A stretch of 64,000 bases of DNA from Streptomyces sp. NBC_01116 (GCF_041435495.1 NZ_CP108644.1:7611501-7675500); one strand, 5' to 3'. Shown: positions 16,217 to 25,931, counted from the stretch's first letter. Notes: generated by a model not told the origin, from the sequence alone. Program-made: numbers and translations.

Positions 16217-18388
16217 ATGACCGAGAGCACGACCATCCGCTGGGAACAGGACGAGACCGGCGTCGTCACCCTCGTCCTCGACGACCCGAACCAGTCGGCC
16301 AACACGATGAACCAGGCCTTCAAGGACTCCATCGCGGCCGTCGCCGACCGCGCCGAGGCCGAGAAGGACTCCATCCGCGGCATCATCTTCGCCTCCGCCA
16401 AGAAGACCTTCTTCGCCGGCGGCGACCTCAAGGACATGATCAGGGTCGGCCCGGAGAACGCCCAGGACGCCTTCGACGCCGGCAACGCCATCAAGGCATC
16501 GCTCCGCCGCATCGAGACCCTCGGCAAGCCCGTCGTCGCCGCCATCAACGGGGCGGCCCTCGGCGGCGGTTACGAGATCGCGCTCGCCTGCCACCACCGC
16601 GTCGCCCTCGACGCGCCCGGCTCCCGCATCGGCCTGCCCGAGGTCACCCTCGGCCTGCTCCCGGCAGGCGGCGGCGTCACCCGGACCGTACGCCTCATGG
16701 GCATCGCCGACGCCCTGCTCAAGGTGCTGCTCCAGGGCACCCAGTACACGCCGCGGCGCGCCCTGGAGAACGGGCTCGTCCACGAAGTCGCCGCCACCCG
16801 CGAGGAGATGCTGGAGAAGGCCCGCGCCTTCATCGACGCCAACCCGGAGTCCCAGCAGCCCTGGGACGTCAAGGGCTACAAGATCCCCGGCGGCACCCCG
16901 TCCAACCCGCGCTTCGCCGCCAACCTGCCCGCCTTCCCGGCCAACCTGAAGAAGCAGCTCGCGGGCGCTCCGATGCCCGCGCCGCGCAACATCCTGGCGG
17001 CGGCCGTCGAGGGCTCCCAGGTCGACTTCGAGACCGCCCTGACCATCGAGGCCCGGTACTTCACCGAGCTGGTCACCGGCCAGGTCTCCAAGAACATGAT
17101 CCAGGCGTTCTTCTTCGACCTCCAGGCCGTCAACTCCGGCGCCAACCGCCCCAAGGACATCCCCGAGCGCCCCGTCCGCAAGGTCGCCGTCCTCGGCGCC
17201 GGGATGATGGGCGCCGGCATCGCCTACTCCTGCGCCAAGGCCGGCATCGAGGTCGTCCTCAAGGACGTCTCCACCGAGGCGGCCGCCAAGGGCAAGGCGT
17301 ACAGCGGGAAACTGCTCGCCAAGGCGCTTTCCCGGGGCCGTACGACCGAGGCCGAGCGGGACGAGCTGCTGGCCCGGATCACCCCGACCGGCGACGCGGC
17401 CGACCTCGCGGGCTGCGACGCCGTGATCGAGGCCGTCTTCGAGGACACCGCCCTCAAGCACAAGGTGTTCCAGGAGATCCAGGACGTCATCGAGCCCGAC
17501 GCCCTGCTCTGCTCCAACACCTCCACCCTCCCGATCACGGTCCTCGCCGAAGGCGTCTCCCGCCCCGTCGACTTCATCGGGCTGCACTTCTTCTCGCCCG
17601 TCGACAAGATGCCGCTGGTCGAGATCATCAAGGGTGAGCGCACCGGCGACGAGGCGCTCGCCCGCGCCTTCGACCTCGTACGACGCATCAAGAAGACGCC
17701 GATCGTCGTCAACGACTCCCGCGGCTTCTTCACCTCGCGCGTCATCGGCCAGTTCATCAACGAGGGCGTCGCCATGGTCGGCGAGGGCGTCGAGCCCGCG
17801 TCGGTCGAACAGGCCGCGGCCCAGTCCGGCTACCCGGCCAAGGTGCTCTCCCTGATGGACGAGCTGACCCTGACCCTGCCGCGCAGGATCCGCGACGAGA
17901 CGAAGCGCGCGGTGGAGGAGGCCGGCGGCACCTGGCCCGGGCACCCCTCCGACGAGGTCATCGACCGCATGGTCGACGAGTTCGGCCGCCCGGGGCGCAG
18001 CGGGGGAGCGGGCTTCTACGACTACGACGAGGACGGCGGGCGCGCCGGACTCTGGCCCGGACTGCGCGAGCACTTCGCGAACCCCGACGCCGATGTGCCC
18101 TTCGAGGACATGAAGGAGCGGATGCTCTTCTCCGAGGCACTGGACAGCGTCCGCTGCCTGGAGGAGAACGTCCTCATCTCCGTCGCCGACGCCAACATCG
18201 GCTCCATCATGGGCATCGGCTTCCCGCCGTGGACCGGCGGCGTCCTCCAGTACATCAACGGGTACGAGGGCGGCCTGCCCGGCTTCGTGGCCCGTGCCCG
18301 GGAACTCGCCGAGCGCTACGGCGACCGATTCCTGCCGCCCGCCCTGCTGGTGGAGAAGGCGGAGAAGGGCGAGACCTTCCACGACTGA
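16217..18388 (+). CDS. FadB-type enoyl-CoA hydratase / 3-hydroxyacyl-CoA dehydrogenase fusion
   Basis: 723-residue multifunctional beta-oxidation alpha subunit. The N-terminal crotonase domain (about 1-200) shows FFAGGDLKDM and AINGAALGGGYEIALACHHR. The NAD-binding dehydrogenase domain starts near residue 320 with VAVLGAGMMGAGIAYSCAKAG, then SNTSTLPIT, GLHFFSPVDKMPLVEI and the C-terminal helical domains with NDSRGFFTSRVI. It hydrates enoyl-CoA and oxidises the 3-hydroxy product for the thiolase next door. ATG 16217 follows GGAGAAG. A hairpin terminator lies between it and the convergent MerR gene. Confidence 0.95.
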   Translation: MTESTTIRWEQDETGVVTLVLDDPNQSANTMNQAFKDSIAAVADRAEAEKDSIRGIIFASAKKTFFAGGDLKDMIRVGPENAQDAFDAGNAIKASLRRIETLGKPVVAAINGAALGGGYEIALACHHRVALDAPGSRIGLPEVTLGLLPAGGGVTRTVRLMGIADALLKVLLQGTQYTPRRALENGLVHEVAATREEMLEKARAFIDANPESQQPWDVKGYKIPGGTPSNPRFAANLPAFPANLKKQLAGAPMPAPRNILAAAVEGSQVDFETALTIEARYFTELVTGQVSKNMIQAFFFDLQAVNSGANRPKDIPERPVRKVAVLGAGMMGAGIAYSCAKAGIEVVLKDVSTEAAAKGKAYSGKLLAKALSRGRTTEAERDELLARITPTGDAADLAGCDAVIEAVFEDTALKHKVFQEIQDVIEPDALLCSNTSTLPITVLAEGVSRPVDFIGLHFFSPVDKMPLVEIIKGERTGDEALARAFDLVRRIKKTPIVVNDSRGFFTSRVIGQFINEGVAMVGEGVEPASVEQAAAQSGYPAKVLSLMDELTLTLPRRIRDETKRAVEEAGGTWPGHPSDEVIDRMVDEFGRPGRSGGAGFYDYDEDGGRAGLWPGLREHFANPDADVPFEDMKERMLFSEALDSVRCLEENVLISVADANIGSIMGIGFPPWTGGVLQYINGYEGGLPGFVARARELAERYGDRFLPPALLVEKAEKGETFHD

Positions 18389-18412
18389 TCCGCCGCCAGG
18401 CGCCGCCGCGGC

Positions 18413-18444
18413 CCGCGTTCACCGTCACTCGGCGGTGAACGCGG
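18413..18444. terminator. Hairpin between fadB-type gene and MerR gene
   Basis: CCGCGTTCACCG-tcactcgg-CGGTGAACGCGG: a 12-bp perfect stem, loop 8. It overlaps the last codons of the convergent MerR gene and sits 24 bases after the fadB-type stop, so it can serve both directions. Confidence 0.6.
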
Positions 18445-19156
18445 CCCGCAGCTCCTCCTTCAACGATCGCTGAAACGCCGTCACCAGCGCCTGCACCACG
18501 ATCGGTTGCATATCGGCGGACAGCGACTTCATCGCCGCCACATGCTCCGGATCGCCCTCGCGCTCCCGGTAGGGGTTCCACACCTCGTCCCGGAACAGCC
18601 GGGTCATCTCCTGGGCGGCCGAACGGGTGTGCTCCAGCAGAACGGTCCGCGCCGCCAGGATCGTCTCGTGCGCGATCGGCACGTCCAGCAGCTCCACCCC
18701 GAGCCGCAGCAGTCCCGGATCCACCCGGTACGCCCCGCCGTCCTCCTGCGGCCGGACCAGCACCCCCATCGCCGCCAGCCGCTCCACATCCGCCTCCGAC
18801 AGCGCCCGCCCGGCCCGCCGCTCCAGCTCGGCCCGGGACAGCTCCTCGGTCCGGTCCGGCGCCCAGGAGGCGACCAGCGCCCGGTGGATCGCCAGATCGT
18901 GGGCGCTCAGATCGGGCGGCAGCTGTTCCAGATAACGTTCGATCGCCGCCAGCGTCATACCCTGCCGCTGGAGCTCCTCGATCAGCGCGAGCCGCGAGAG
19001 GTGGTCCGGCCCGTAGTGCCCGACCCGGCGCGGCCCGATGACCGGGGGCGGCAGCAGGCCCCGGGTGCTGTAGAACCGCACGGTGCGCACGGTGACCCCG
19101 GCGCGGGCCGCCAGCTCGTCCACCGTGAGCGTCGGCTCGTCGGTCCCCGTCGCCAT
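18425..19156 (-). CDS. MerR-family transcriptional regulator
   Basis: 243 residues. The N-terminal MerR winged helix (residues about 8-75) is clear: LTVDELAARAGVTVRTVRFY, STRGLLPPP, RRVGHYGPDHLSRLALIEEL and GMTLAAIERYL. The C-terminal 150 residues form an all-helical domain without the Cys of metal sensors; such domains may bind a lipid or acyl-CoA. Convergent to the beta-oxidation operon, which is a possible target by neighbourhood alone. The related Streptomyces MerR regulators near fatty-acid genes are mostly uncharacterised. Confidence 0.9.
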   Translation of the reverse strand: MATGTDEPTLTVDELAARAGVTVRTVRFYSTRGLLPPPVIGPRRVGHYGPDHLSRLALIEELQRQGMTLAAIERYLEQLPPDLSAHDLAIHRALVASWAPDRTEELSRAELERRAGRALSEADVERLAAMGVLVRPQEDGGAYRVDPGLLRLGVELLDVPIAHETILAARTVLLEHTRSAAQEMTRLFRDEVWNPYREREGDPEHVAAMKSLSADMQPIVVQALVTAFQRSLKEELRAAFTAE

Positions 19157-19287
19157 CTCTGCTCCCCGTCGTCGGACCCTCGCATCGGACAGTGCCGCTG
19201 TCTCACCATTACTGTGAAAGTCTCCGGCACCATCGCCCCGCCGTCCACCCCGGACCCGTTGTCCGTGGCGGCCCGTACGGTGAGGTC

Positions 19288-19764
19288 ATGTCGGAGATCA
19301 CTTACGTACGGGGTGACGCCACCGCGCCGCAGGGCAAGGGCGTCAAGCTGATCGTCCACGTCTGCAACGACCTGGGCGGCTGGGGCAAGGGCTTCGTCCT
19401 GGCCCTCTCCCGCCGCTGGCCCGAGCCCGAAGCCGCCTACCGGCGCTGGCACCGCGAGCGCGCGGGCAACGACTTCGCCCTGGGTGCGGCGCAGTTCGTG
19501 CGGGTGGGGCCCTATCTCTGGGTGGCCAACCTGGTAGGCCAGCGGGGCATGCGCACCGGCAGCAAGGGGGTTCCCGTGCGGTACGAGGCGATCGACGCGG
19601 CGCTCGGCGCGGTGGCTCTCAAGGCGGGCGAGCTGGGGGCCTCGGTCCATATGCCCCGGATCGGCTGCGGCCTCGCGGGCGGCACGTGGGCCATGATCGA
19701 GCCGCTGATCGAGCGACGCCTGATATCCGCCGGCCTGTCGGTGACGGTCTACGACCACGACTGA
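19288..19764 (+). CDS. Macro-domain protein (Appr-1''-p processing type)
   Basis: 158-residue single macro domain, a fold that binds ADP-ribose and may hydrolyse ADP-ribose derivatives. Visible blocks: ITYVRGDATAPQG at the start, VHVCNDLGGWGKGFVLALSRRW (adenosine and phosphate loop, in parts), and the late loop MPRIGCGLAGG. ATG 19288 has GTGAGG upstream. Single gene; no toxin-like ADP-ribosyltransferase is adjacent. Confidence 0.88.
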   Translation: MSEITYVRGDATAPQGKGVKLIVHVCNDLGGWGKGFVLALSRRWPEPEAAYRRWHRERAGNDFALGAAQFVRVGPYLWVANLVGQRGMRTGSKGVPVRYEAIDAALGAVALKAGELGASVHMPRIGCGLAGGTWAMIEPLIERRLISAGLSVTVYDHD

Positions 19765-19883
19765 CCGGACCCCCTGGCGTCCCGACCCCGCCCGGGGGCT
19801 CTCCCGGGGACGCGGGATCATGGAGGAGAGGAAACAGGGCACGGGCAGCGCACGGCAGGCCCGCCGGGACCGCGGGAGCACGG

Positions 19884-20783
19884 ATGAGCGGCGCGACCGA
19901 CGCGACGAACCCCGAGCCGCCTCCGCCCGGCGGGGTGCTCTGGAGCCTGTCCGGGGACATCCGCGCCCTGCTGATGCTGCCCGCCGCCCTCACCCTCCAG
20001 GTCGCCCACCCGGCCGTCGGCGCCGGCGTCGACGAGCACTCCGTGTTCCGTACGGATCCCTGGGGGCGCGGTGAACGCTCGCTGCGCTCGCTCCAGCTCC
20101 GGGTCTACGGCGGCGCGGAGGCCGCGGCGGAGGGCCGCAGGCTGCGGGTGCTGCACCGCACGATCCGGGGGACCGACACCCGCGGCCGGCGCTACCACGC
20201 CCTGACGCCCGCCAACTACGCCTGGGTGCACGCCACCGGCTTCCCCGTGTACCAGCACGCGGCCCGGTATCTGATCCGCCCCATGAGTCCCGCCCAGGAG
20301 CGCGCCCTGTACGCGGAGTGGCTCCAGGTCGGCCGGATCCTGGGCATCCACGACCGGGACATGCCCCGGACCATCGAGGACTTCCGGCCGTACTGGGAGA
20401 AGACGCTCGCGGGGGAGATCGAGGCGACCTCCGTCGTCCGGGAGCTCGTCGCCACCGACCAGTCCGTCCCGCCGCCGGACCGGGGGCCGTGGCCGCTCCG
20501 GCTGCTGCTGCGGGCGCTGTGGCCGGTGCTGCTGCCGCCGCTGGCCCGCTTCCGCCGCTTCGTCACCATCGGGCTCATGCCGCCCGACGCCCGCATGGCC
20601 ATCGGCCTGCCGTGGACCCCTGACCAGGAGAAGCGGCTGCGCCGGATGTGCGCGGTGCTGCGGGTCGTCGCCCCCGTCCTCCCGGAGCGGCTGCGCTATC
20701 TGCCCCGGGTACGGGCGGCCCGCGCCGCTGCGCGTACGGCGGGACGGGGCGCCCGCGCCGCCGGGACGCGTCGGAACGGCTGA
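19884..20783 (+). CDS. Oxygenase MpaB family protein (DUF2236)
   Basis: 299 residues with family blocks LWSLSGDIRALLMLPAAL, LQVAHPAVGAGVDEHSVF (conserved His), YHALTPANYAWVHATGF and the following W and Y residues. DUF2236 proteins include the latex-clearing/MpaB haem-type oxygenases; whether this one binds haem is not shown. The C-terminus is an Arg/Ala-rich basic tail. ATG 19884; convergent with the M1 peptidase gene 30 bases away. Confidence 0.85.
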   Translation: MSGATDATNPEPPPPGGVLWSLSGDIRALLMLPAALTLQVAHPAVGAGVDEHSVFRTDPWGRGERSLRSLQLRVYGGAEAAAEGRRLRVLHRTIRGTDTRGRRYHALTPANYAWVHATGFPVYQHAARYLIRPMSPAQERALYAEWLQVGRILGIHDRDMPRTIEDFRPYWEKTLAGEIEATSVVRELVATDQSVPPPDRGPWPLRLLLRALWPVLLPPLARFRRFVTIGLMPPDARMAIGLPWTPDQEKRLRRMCAVLRVVAPVLPERLRYLPRVRAARAAARTAGRGARAAGTRRNG

Positions 20784-20813
20784 ACGCCCGCCGCTCCGAC
20801 GCCCCGGGGCACC

Positions 20814-22373
20814 TCAGCGGTGGTCGTGCCCCTCCTGCCCCCGGTCGGTCCCGTCACCGCGGTCGCCGTGGTCGTGCACGGTGTTCGTCGCCGCGATCTT
20901 CTGCCAGGAGGCGGGGCGCTCGACCCGCGCCGCCGTCCGCGCCGACAGCGCGTCCTCGGCGACACCCGCGTCGGCCGCCGCCGGAAGCGCGGGGCGCGAG
21001 GGCTGGTAGAGCCAGGTGTCGAAGAGCGCGGCGAGCGGCTTGCCCGAGACCCGCTCCGCGTACCGCACGAAGTCGCCGACAGCTGCGTTGCCGTACGCGT
21101 GCTCGGCCGGCCAGCCCTTCAGCAGCTCGAAGAAGGCGGTGTCGCCGATCTCGTTGCGCAGCGCCTGGAGCGCCAGCGCGCCCCGGTCGTAGACGGCGAT
21201 GTCGAACTGGTCGTCCGGGCCCGGGTCGCCCGGCTTCACCTTCCAGAACGGGTCGTCGGCCGGGTGCAGGGCGTAGGTGTAGTCCGCCAGCTCCTGCGTG
21301 GTGCCCTCGCCCTCCTTCTCCGACCAGAGCCACTGGCTGTAGCGGGCGAAGCCCTCGTTGATCCAGATGTCCTTCCAGCCGTCGACCGAGACGCTGTCGC
21401 CGTACCACTGGTGCGCGATCTCGTGGACGACGACCGAGATGTTGGCGCCGTTCGCGAACTGCCTCGGGCTGTAGAAGGGCCGGGTCTGGGTCTCCAGGGC
21501 GAAGCCGCTCGTCACGTTCGGCACGTATCCGCCCAGCGCGTTGAACGGGTAGGGGCCGAACACCTCGGTCAGCCACTCGGCGACCTCGGTGGTCCGCTCG
21601 ATGCTGGCGCGGGCCGCACCGGCGTTGGCGCCCAGGTCCTTGCTGTAGGCGTTCAGCACCGGCAGGCCGTCGGCGGTCCGGTCGGTCGTGATGTCGAACC
21701 TGCCGATGGCGAGCGTCGTGAGATAGGACGCCTGCGGCTTGTCGGAGCGCCAGTTGAAGCGGGTCCAGCCGAGCTTGGAACTCTGCGACTGGAGCACCCC
21801 GTTGCTGATCGCCTGGGTGCCGTCCGGGACCGAGACCGACACGTCGTACGTCGCCTTGTCCAGCGGGTGGTCGTTGCTCGGGTACCACCACACGGCCGAC
21901 TCCGGCTCCTGCGCCGCGACACCGCCGTCCGGGGTGCGCGCCCACGCGGTCCAGCCGTCGATCTTCAGCTCGGAGGGCTTTCCGGCGTACCGGACGACGA
22001 CGGAGACGTCCTTGCCCTTCGCCAGGGGAGCCGCCGGGGTGACTTCCAGTTCGTGGTCGCCGCTCGTGGCGAACCGGGCCTTCCTGCCGTTCACCCGCAC
22101 CTCGGAGACGTCGAGTCCGAAGTCGAGGTTGAAGCGGGACAGCTCCTGCGTGGTGGTGGCGAGGATCGTCGCCGTGCCCTCCAGCAGGTCGGTCGTCGGC
22201 CGGTACTTCAGCCGCAGGTCGTAGTGGGACACGTCGTAGCCACCGTTTCCGCTGGCCGGGTAGTAGGGGTCGCCGATACCCGGGGCGCCCACGGTGCCCG
22301 GTGAGGCCGCTGCCGGGATCGCCAGCAGAAGGGTGGCCGCCAGTGCGCTGGGGACGATGAATCTGCGGTGCAC
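20814..22373 (-). CDS. Secreted M1-family zinc metallopeptidase
   Basis: 519 residues with a signal peptide (MHRRF..., hydrophobic core to about residue 20, cleavage after PAAAS). The zinc site is HEIAHQWYGDSVSVDGWKD followed by NEGFARY, giving HExxHx18E. The gluzincin N-terminal beta domain precedes it; the C-terminal ERAP-like domain is largely absent, as in short Streptomyces members. The tail is His/Asp/Gly-rich (HDHGDRGDGT). It should be an extracellular aminopeptidase. ATG 22373; divergent from the M14 peptidase with 374 bases between. Confidence 0.92.
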   Translation of the reverse strand: MHRRFIVPSALAATLLLAIPAAASPGTVGAPGIGDPYYPASGNGGYDVSHYDLRLKYRPTTDLLEGTATILATTTQELSRFNLDFGLDVSEVRVNGRKARFATSGDHELEVTPAAPLAKGKDVSVVVRYAGKPSELKIDGWTAWARTPDGGVAAQEPESAVWWYPSNDHPLDKATYDVSVSVPDGTQAISNGVLQSQSSKLGWTRFNWRSDKPQASYLTTLAIGRFDITTDRTADGLPVLNAYSKDLGANAGAARASIERTTEVAEWLTEVFGPYPFNALGGYVPNVTSGFALETQTRPFYSPRQFANGANISVVVHEIAHQWYGDSVSVDGWKDIWINEGFARYSQWLWSEKEGEGTTQELADYTYALHPADDPFWKVKPGDPGPDDQFDIAVYDRGALALQALRNEIGDTAFFELLKGWPAEHAYGNAAVGDFVRYAERVSGKPLAALFDTWLYQPSRPALPAAADAGVAEDALSARTAARVERPASWQKIAATNTVHDHGDRGDGTDRGQEGHDHR

Positions 22374-22747
22374 GCAAACTCCACATGGTCGGGTCGGATG
22401 ATCTTCCGACCGGTCGTCACGAGGCTATGCACCGGTCGGAGCGGGGCGGGCCGTTCCGGGCACACCTGTCACACGATCGCCATTCCGTCGTCACGGACGG
22501 CCGTACCGACGGCCGTAAGGACAGCGGTGATCGCCCCCTGTTGCACAGGAGTTGACCGGGGTAACGTCCGCACATCGCCGACAGCCGGACGGGCGTCACG
22601 GCGCCCGCCCCCATGTTCCGGAGGCAGCCGCTGATGACCCCTCGCATCGCCCACGCGCTCCGCATGCTCAGCCCGCACCCGTGGCTCGCGCCGGCGGCCG
22701 GGCCCGCCCGGCCGCGGTCCGCGCCCCCGCGCCGCGAGGCGAAGGCG
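22374..22747. other. Divergent promoter region between M1 and M14 peptidase genes
   Basis: 374 bases with no convincing gene. It holds GTCGGA-tgatct-TCCGAC (22393-22410) close to the M1 start, and the 10-mer GACGGCCGTA repeated directly at 22496-22505 and 22508-22517 (12-base period, each copy containing palindromic ACGGCCGT). The latter looks like a tandem protein-binding site. A longer in-frame start for the M14 gene at 22613 or 22634 would use part of this region. Confidence 0.4.
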
Positions 22748-24019
22748 ATGCGCCGGACGGCCGTGGCGGCGACGGTCGCCGGGCTGGCCCTCCCGTTCGC
22801 CATCGCACCGGCCGAGGCCGCGCACCGTCCGCCGCGCACCGGGTTCGAGACGAGCGAGGGGGCCCGCTGGACCGGCGAGGCGGAGGAGCGCTCGTTCCTC
22901 GCCGCGCTGGACCGGGGGAGCGACCGGGTCTCCGTGGACCGCGTCGGCACGACCGGTCAGGGCCGCCCCCTGCGGCTCGTACGCGTCGGCCAGGAGCGCC
23001 CCGGGGCCACCACGGTGCTGCTGATCTGCAGCCAGCACGGGGACGAGCCCGCCGGGCGCGAGGCCTGTCTGACGACCATCCGTGACCTGGCGTTCGCCCA
23101 GGACCGGGCGACCCGCGCCTTCCTGGCCCGTACGACCCTGCTGGTGCTGCCCACGGCCAACCCCGACGGACGCGCCGCCGACACCCGCGGCAACGCCGAC
23201 GGGGTCGACGTCAACCGCGACCACATCGCCCTGGAGACCGCCGAGGCGCGGGCCGTCGCCACGGTCGTACGCGACGAACGGCCCCAGGTCATCTACGACT
23301 TGCACGAGTACGGCGCCACCCCGCCGTACTACGAGAAGGACCTGTTCGCACTGTGGCCGCGGAACCTCAACGTCGACGACGGGGTCCACGACGTCTCGCG
23401 CACCCTCTCCGAGCGGTACGTCCGCCCCGCCGCGACGGCGGGCGGCTACAGCAACGGCCACTACGGCATCTGGACCGACCCGGCCACCGGGGAGCCGGTC
23501 AAGCAGGTCGCCGGCGACGGCCAGGAACGCATCCTGCGCAACACCTCCGGCCTCAAGCACGCCGTCGGCCTGCTCATCGAATCCCGGATCGACGCGCTGA
23601 GCGACGCGGAGAAGGCGGATCAGGCCCTCAACCACCGGCGCAGGGTCCACTCCCAGCGGACCGCGCTCGGCGGTCTCCTCACCTTCACCGACGAGCAGCG
23701 CGCCCGGCTCCGGACGGCCACCGCCCTCGCGCGCCTCGGCGGCCTCGCCGACCGGGGGCCCGTGTACCTCGGCGGCGCCGACAACGACCCGGCCGAGCCC
23801 GCCGAGATCATCGCCGACCCGCCGTGCGGCTACCGGCTCGACGGGTCCCAGTACGCGGCGGTGAAGGACGAGCTGGCCCTGCACGGCGTCACCGCCCGGT
23901 CGGAGGAGGGTGGCGTGTTTGTGCCTTTGCGCCAGTCGGCTCGACGCCTGATTCCGCTGCTCCTCGATCAGCGGGCGACATATCACCTCGCAAACGGTCA
24001 AGCCAGAACCGTTTGTTGA
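22748..24019 (+). CDS. Secreted M14-family zinc carboxypeptidase
   Basis: 423 residues from ATG 22748, chosen because it starts a proper signal peptide (MRRTAVAATVAGLALPFAIA, then PAEAA cleavage). Zinc ligands are in SQHGDEPAGREA (HxxE), the third His in VIYDLHEYG, and a Glu in LLIESR near residue 280 is the likely general base. NPDGR and DVNRDH are family signatures. It is an extracellular peptidase. Starts at 22613 or 22634 would only add a basic leader. Divergent from the M1 peptidase, suggesting linked peptide scavenging. Confidence 0.88.
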   Translation: MRRTAVAATVAGLALPFAIAPAEAAHRPPRTGFETSEGARWTGEAEERSFLAALDRGSDRVSVDRVGTTGQGRPLRLVRVGQERPGATTVLLICSQHGDEPAGREACLTTIRDLAFAQDRATRAFLARTTLLVLPTANPDGRAADTRGNADGVDVNRDHIALETAEARAVATVVRDERPQVIYDLHEYGATPPYYEKDLFALWPRNLNVDDGVHDVSRTLSERYVRPAATAGGYSNGHYGIWTDPATGEPVKQVAGDGQERILRNTSGLKHAVGLLIESRIDALSDAEKADQALNHRRRVHSQRTALGGLLTFTDEQRARLRTATALARLGGLADRGPVYLGGADNDPAEPAEIIADPPCGYRLDGSQYAAVKDELALHGVTARSEEGGVFVPLRQSARRLIPLLLDQRATYHLANGQARTVC

Positions 24020-24092
24020 TCCTTCGAGATCCGGGGCAGATGTGGTAAGGCCTACGGGGAGCGATTTTCAGACTCGATGAAAGGTGCCACGA

Positions 24093-25859
24093 GTGTCCCA
24101 GGACGACCGGACAACGGATGGGAGGGAAGCGCTGTCGGTCACGGCGGACCTTCCCCCCGAACCGCTCAGTACCAGGGCTCCGACCACCGACCGGGTGGTG
24201 TTCGGCGTCACGGCGGTCCTCACGCTTGCCTTCGTCGTCTGGGGTGCGACCGCCACCGATTCCCTGGAGACGGTGTCCGGCAAGCTGCTCACCGGGCTGA
24301 TCCACAACGGCGGCTGGGCCTTCATGCTGGCCGCGTCGGGCTTCGTCATCTTCGCCCTCTGGCTGGCCGTCAGCCGGTACGGAAAGATCTGCCTCGGCCA
24401 GGAGGGGGAGAAGCCGGAGTTCCGGACCATCTCCTGGATCGCGATGATGTTCAGCGCCGGTATGGGCATCGGGCTGATGTTCTGGGGCGTGGCCGAGCCC
24501 CTCGCGCACTTCCGGACCCCGCCGCCGGGCACCGACCCCGCCGACTCGGCCGAGGCCATGCAGACGGCGATGGCCACCACGCTCTTCCACTGGACGCTGC
24601 ACCCCTGGGCCATCTACGCCGTGGTCGGGCTCGCCATCGCCTACAGCGCCTACCGGATGCGTCGGCGGCAGACGATCAGCGCGGTCTTCGAACCGCTGAT
24701 CGGCAAGCGCCACGCCTACGGCGGCGTCGGCCGCGTCATCGACATCCTGGCCATCTTCGCCACCCTGTTCGGGTCGGCCGCCTCCCTGGGCCTCGGCGCG
24801 CTCCAGATCGGCAGCGGCATCCAGGAACTGGACTGGCTGGAGAAGGCGGGCACCGGCCTTCTCGTCACCGTCATCGCCGTGCTGACCGTCGCCTTCGTCG
24901 CCTCCGCGGTCTCCGGCGTCGAGAAGGGCATCCAGTGGCTGTCCAACATCAACATGGTGCTGGCCCTGCTGCTCATCGTCTTCGTCTTCATCGCCGGTCC
25001 CACGATCTTCGTGCTCGACCTGGTGCCCACCTCCCTCGGCGCGTACATCACCGACCTGGGGCAGCTCGCCGGACGCACCGAGGCGACCGGCGGCGGTGAC
25101 GTGGCCGACTGGCTCGGCAGCTGGACCGTCTTCTACTGGGCCTGGTGGATCTCCTGGACGCCCTTCGTCGGCATGTTCATCGCCAGGATCAGCCGCGGCC
25201 GCACGATCCGTCAGTTCGTCGGCGGCGTCATCCTGGTGCCCAGCACCGTCAGCCTGGTCTGGTTCGCCGTCTTCGGCGGCTCGGGCATGAAGCTCGCCGA
25301 GGACGGGAAGCTCGGCGGCGCCGAGACCCCGGAGGCGCAGTTGTTCGGCGTCCTCCAGGAGTTCCCGATCGCCACGTTGACCAGCATTCTGGTGATGGTC
25401 CTGGTCGGCATCTTCTTCGTCTCCGGAGCCGACGCCGCCTCCATCGTCATGGGCACCCTCTCCCAGAAGGGCGTCCTCGAACCGGGCAAGTGGGTCGTGA
25501 TCTTCTGGGGCGTCGTGACCGGCGCCGTGGCCGCGATCATGCTGCTCATCGGCGACGGCGAGGACAACGCGCTCCAAGGGCTCCAGAACCTCACCATCCT
25601 GGTCGCCGCCCCCTTCGCCCTCGTCATGATCGGCATGTGCGTGGCCCTGATGCGCGACCTGCGCAAGGACCCGCAGATCGTCCGCCAGGAGTTCGGAGTG
25701 GAAGCGGTCGAGTCCGCGGTGATCGAGGGCCACGCCAAGTACGACGGCGACTTCGAGATCCGCATCGGCCCCGGGACCACGACCATCACGGACGAGCGCC
25801 ACGGACCCGGCCCCACCGGCTCGGGCTCCACGGCCGCGGAGAAGCGCCCCTCCGACTGA
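24093..25859 (+). CDS. BCCT-family betaine/choline/carnitine transporter
   Basis: 588 residues with about 12 membrane helices starting near residue 30. Diagnostic BCCT features are NGGWAFMLAASGFVIF, MFSAGMGIGLMFWGVAEPLAHF (helix 3, Gly-rich), and the tryptophan-rich helix 8 region FYWAWWISWTPFVGMF followed by ARISRGRTIRQF. The cytoplasmic C-terminal tail is long and acidic, possibly an osmosensor. It takes up quaternary ammonium osmolytes with Na+ or H+. GTG 24093 was chosen for its spacing of 8 to GAAAGG; GTG 24084 is the alternative. Confidence 0.93.
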   Translation: MSQDDRTTDGREALSVTADLPPEPLSTRAPTTDRVVFGVTAVLTLAFVVWGATATDSLETVSGKLLTGLIHNGGWAFMLAASGFVIFALWLAVSRYGKICLGQEGEKPEFRTISWIAMMFSAGMGIGLMFWGVAEPLAHFRTPPPGTDPADSAEAMQTAMATTLFHWTLHPWAIYAVVGLAIAYSAYRMRRRQTISAVFEPLIGKRHAYGGVGRVIDILAIFATLFGSAASLGLGALQIGSGIQELDWLEKAGTGLLVTVIAVLTVAFVASAVSGVEKGIQWLSNINMVLALLLIVFVFIAGPTIFVLDLVPTSLGAYITDLGQLAGRTEATGGGDVADWLGSWTVFYWAWWISWTPFVGMFIARISRGRTIRQFVGGVILVPSTVSLVWFAVFGGSGMKLAEDGKLGGAETPEAQLFGVLQEFPIATLTSILVMVLVGIFFVSGADAASIVMGTLSQKGVLEPGKWVVIFWGVVTGAVAAIMLLIGDGEDNALQGLQNLTILVAAPFALVMIGMCVALMRDLRKDPQIVRQEFGVEAVESAVIEGHAKYDGDFEIRIGPGTTTITDERHGPGPTGSGSTAAEKRPSD

Positions 25860-25888
25860 CCGGGCGACCGCCCACCCGTTCCGTACCC

Positions 25889-25931
25889 GTACCGGAGCCC
25901 GCGACCGCCCACAGGCCGCGGGCTCCGGTAC
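25889..25931 (+). terminator. Hairpin after BCCT gene
   Basis: GTACCGGAGCCCGCG (25889-25903) and its exact complement CGCGGGCTCCGGTAC (25917-25931) form a 15-bp stem around a 13-base loop, 30 bases after the BCCT stop. Confidence 0.7.

Noticed and set aside
16115..18382. A 755-codon open frame on the minus strand across the fadB-type gene
   Set aside because: It is a shadow of the GC-rich plus-strand gene: the plus-strand protein has clear FadB domains, while the antisense one is low-complexity (Val/Gly/Asp/Leu-rich) without a domain.
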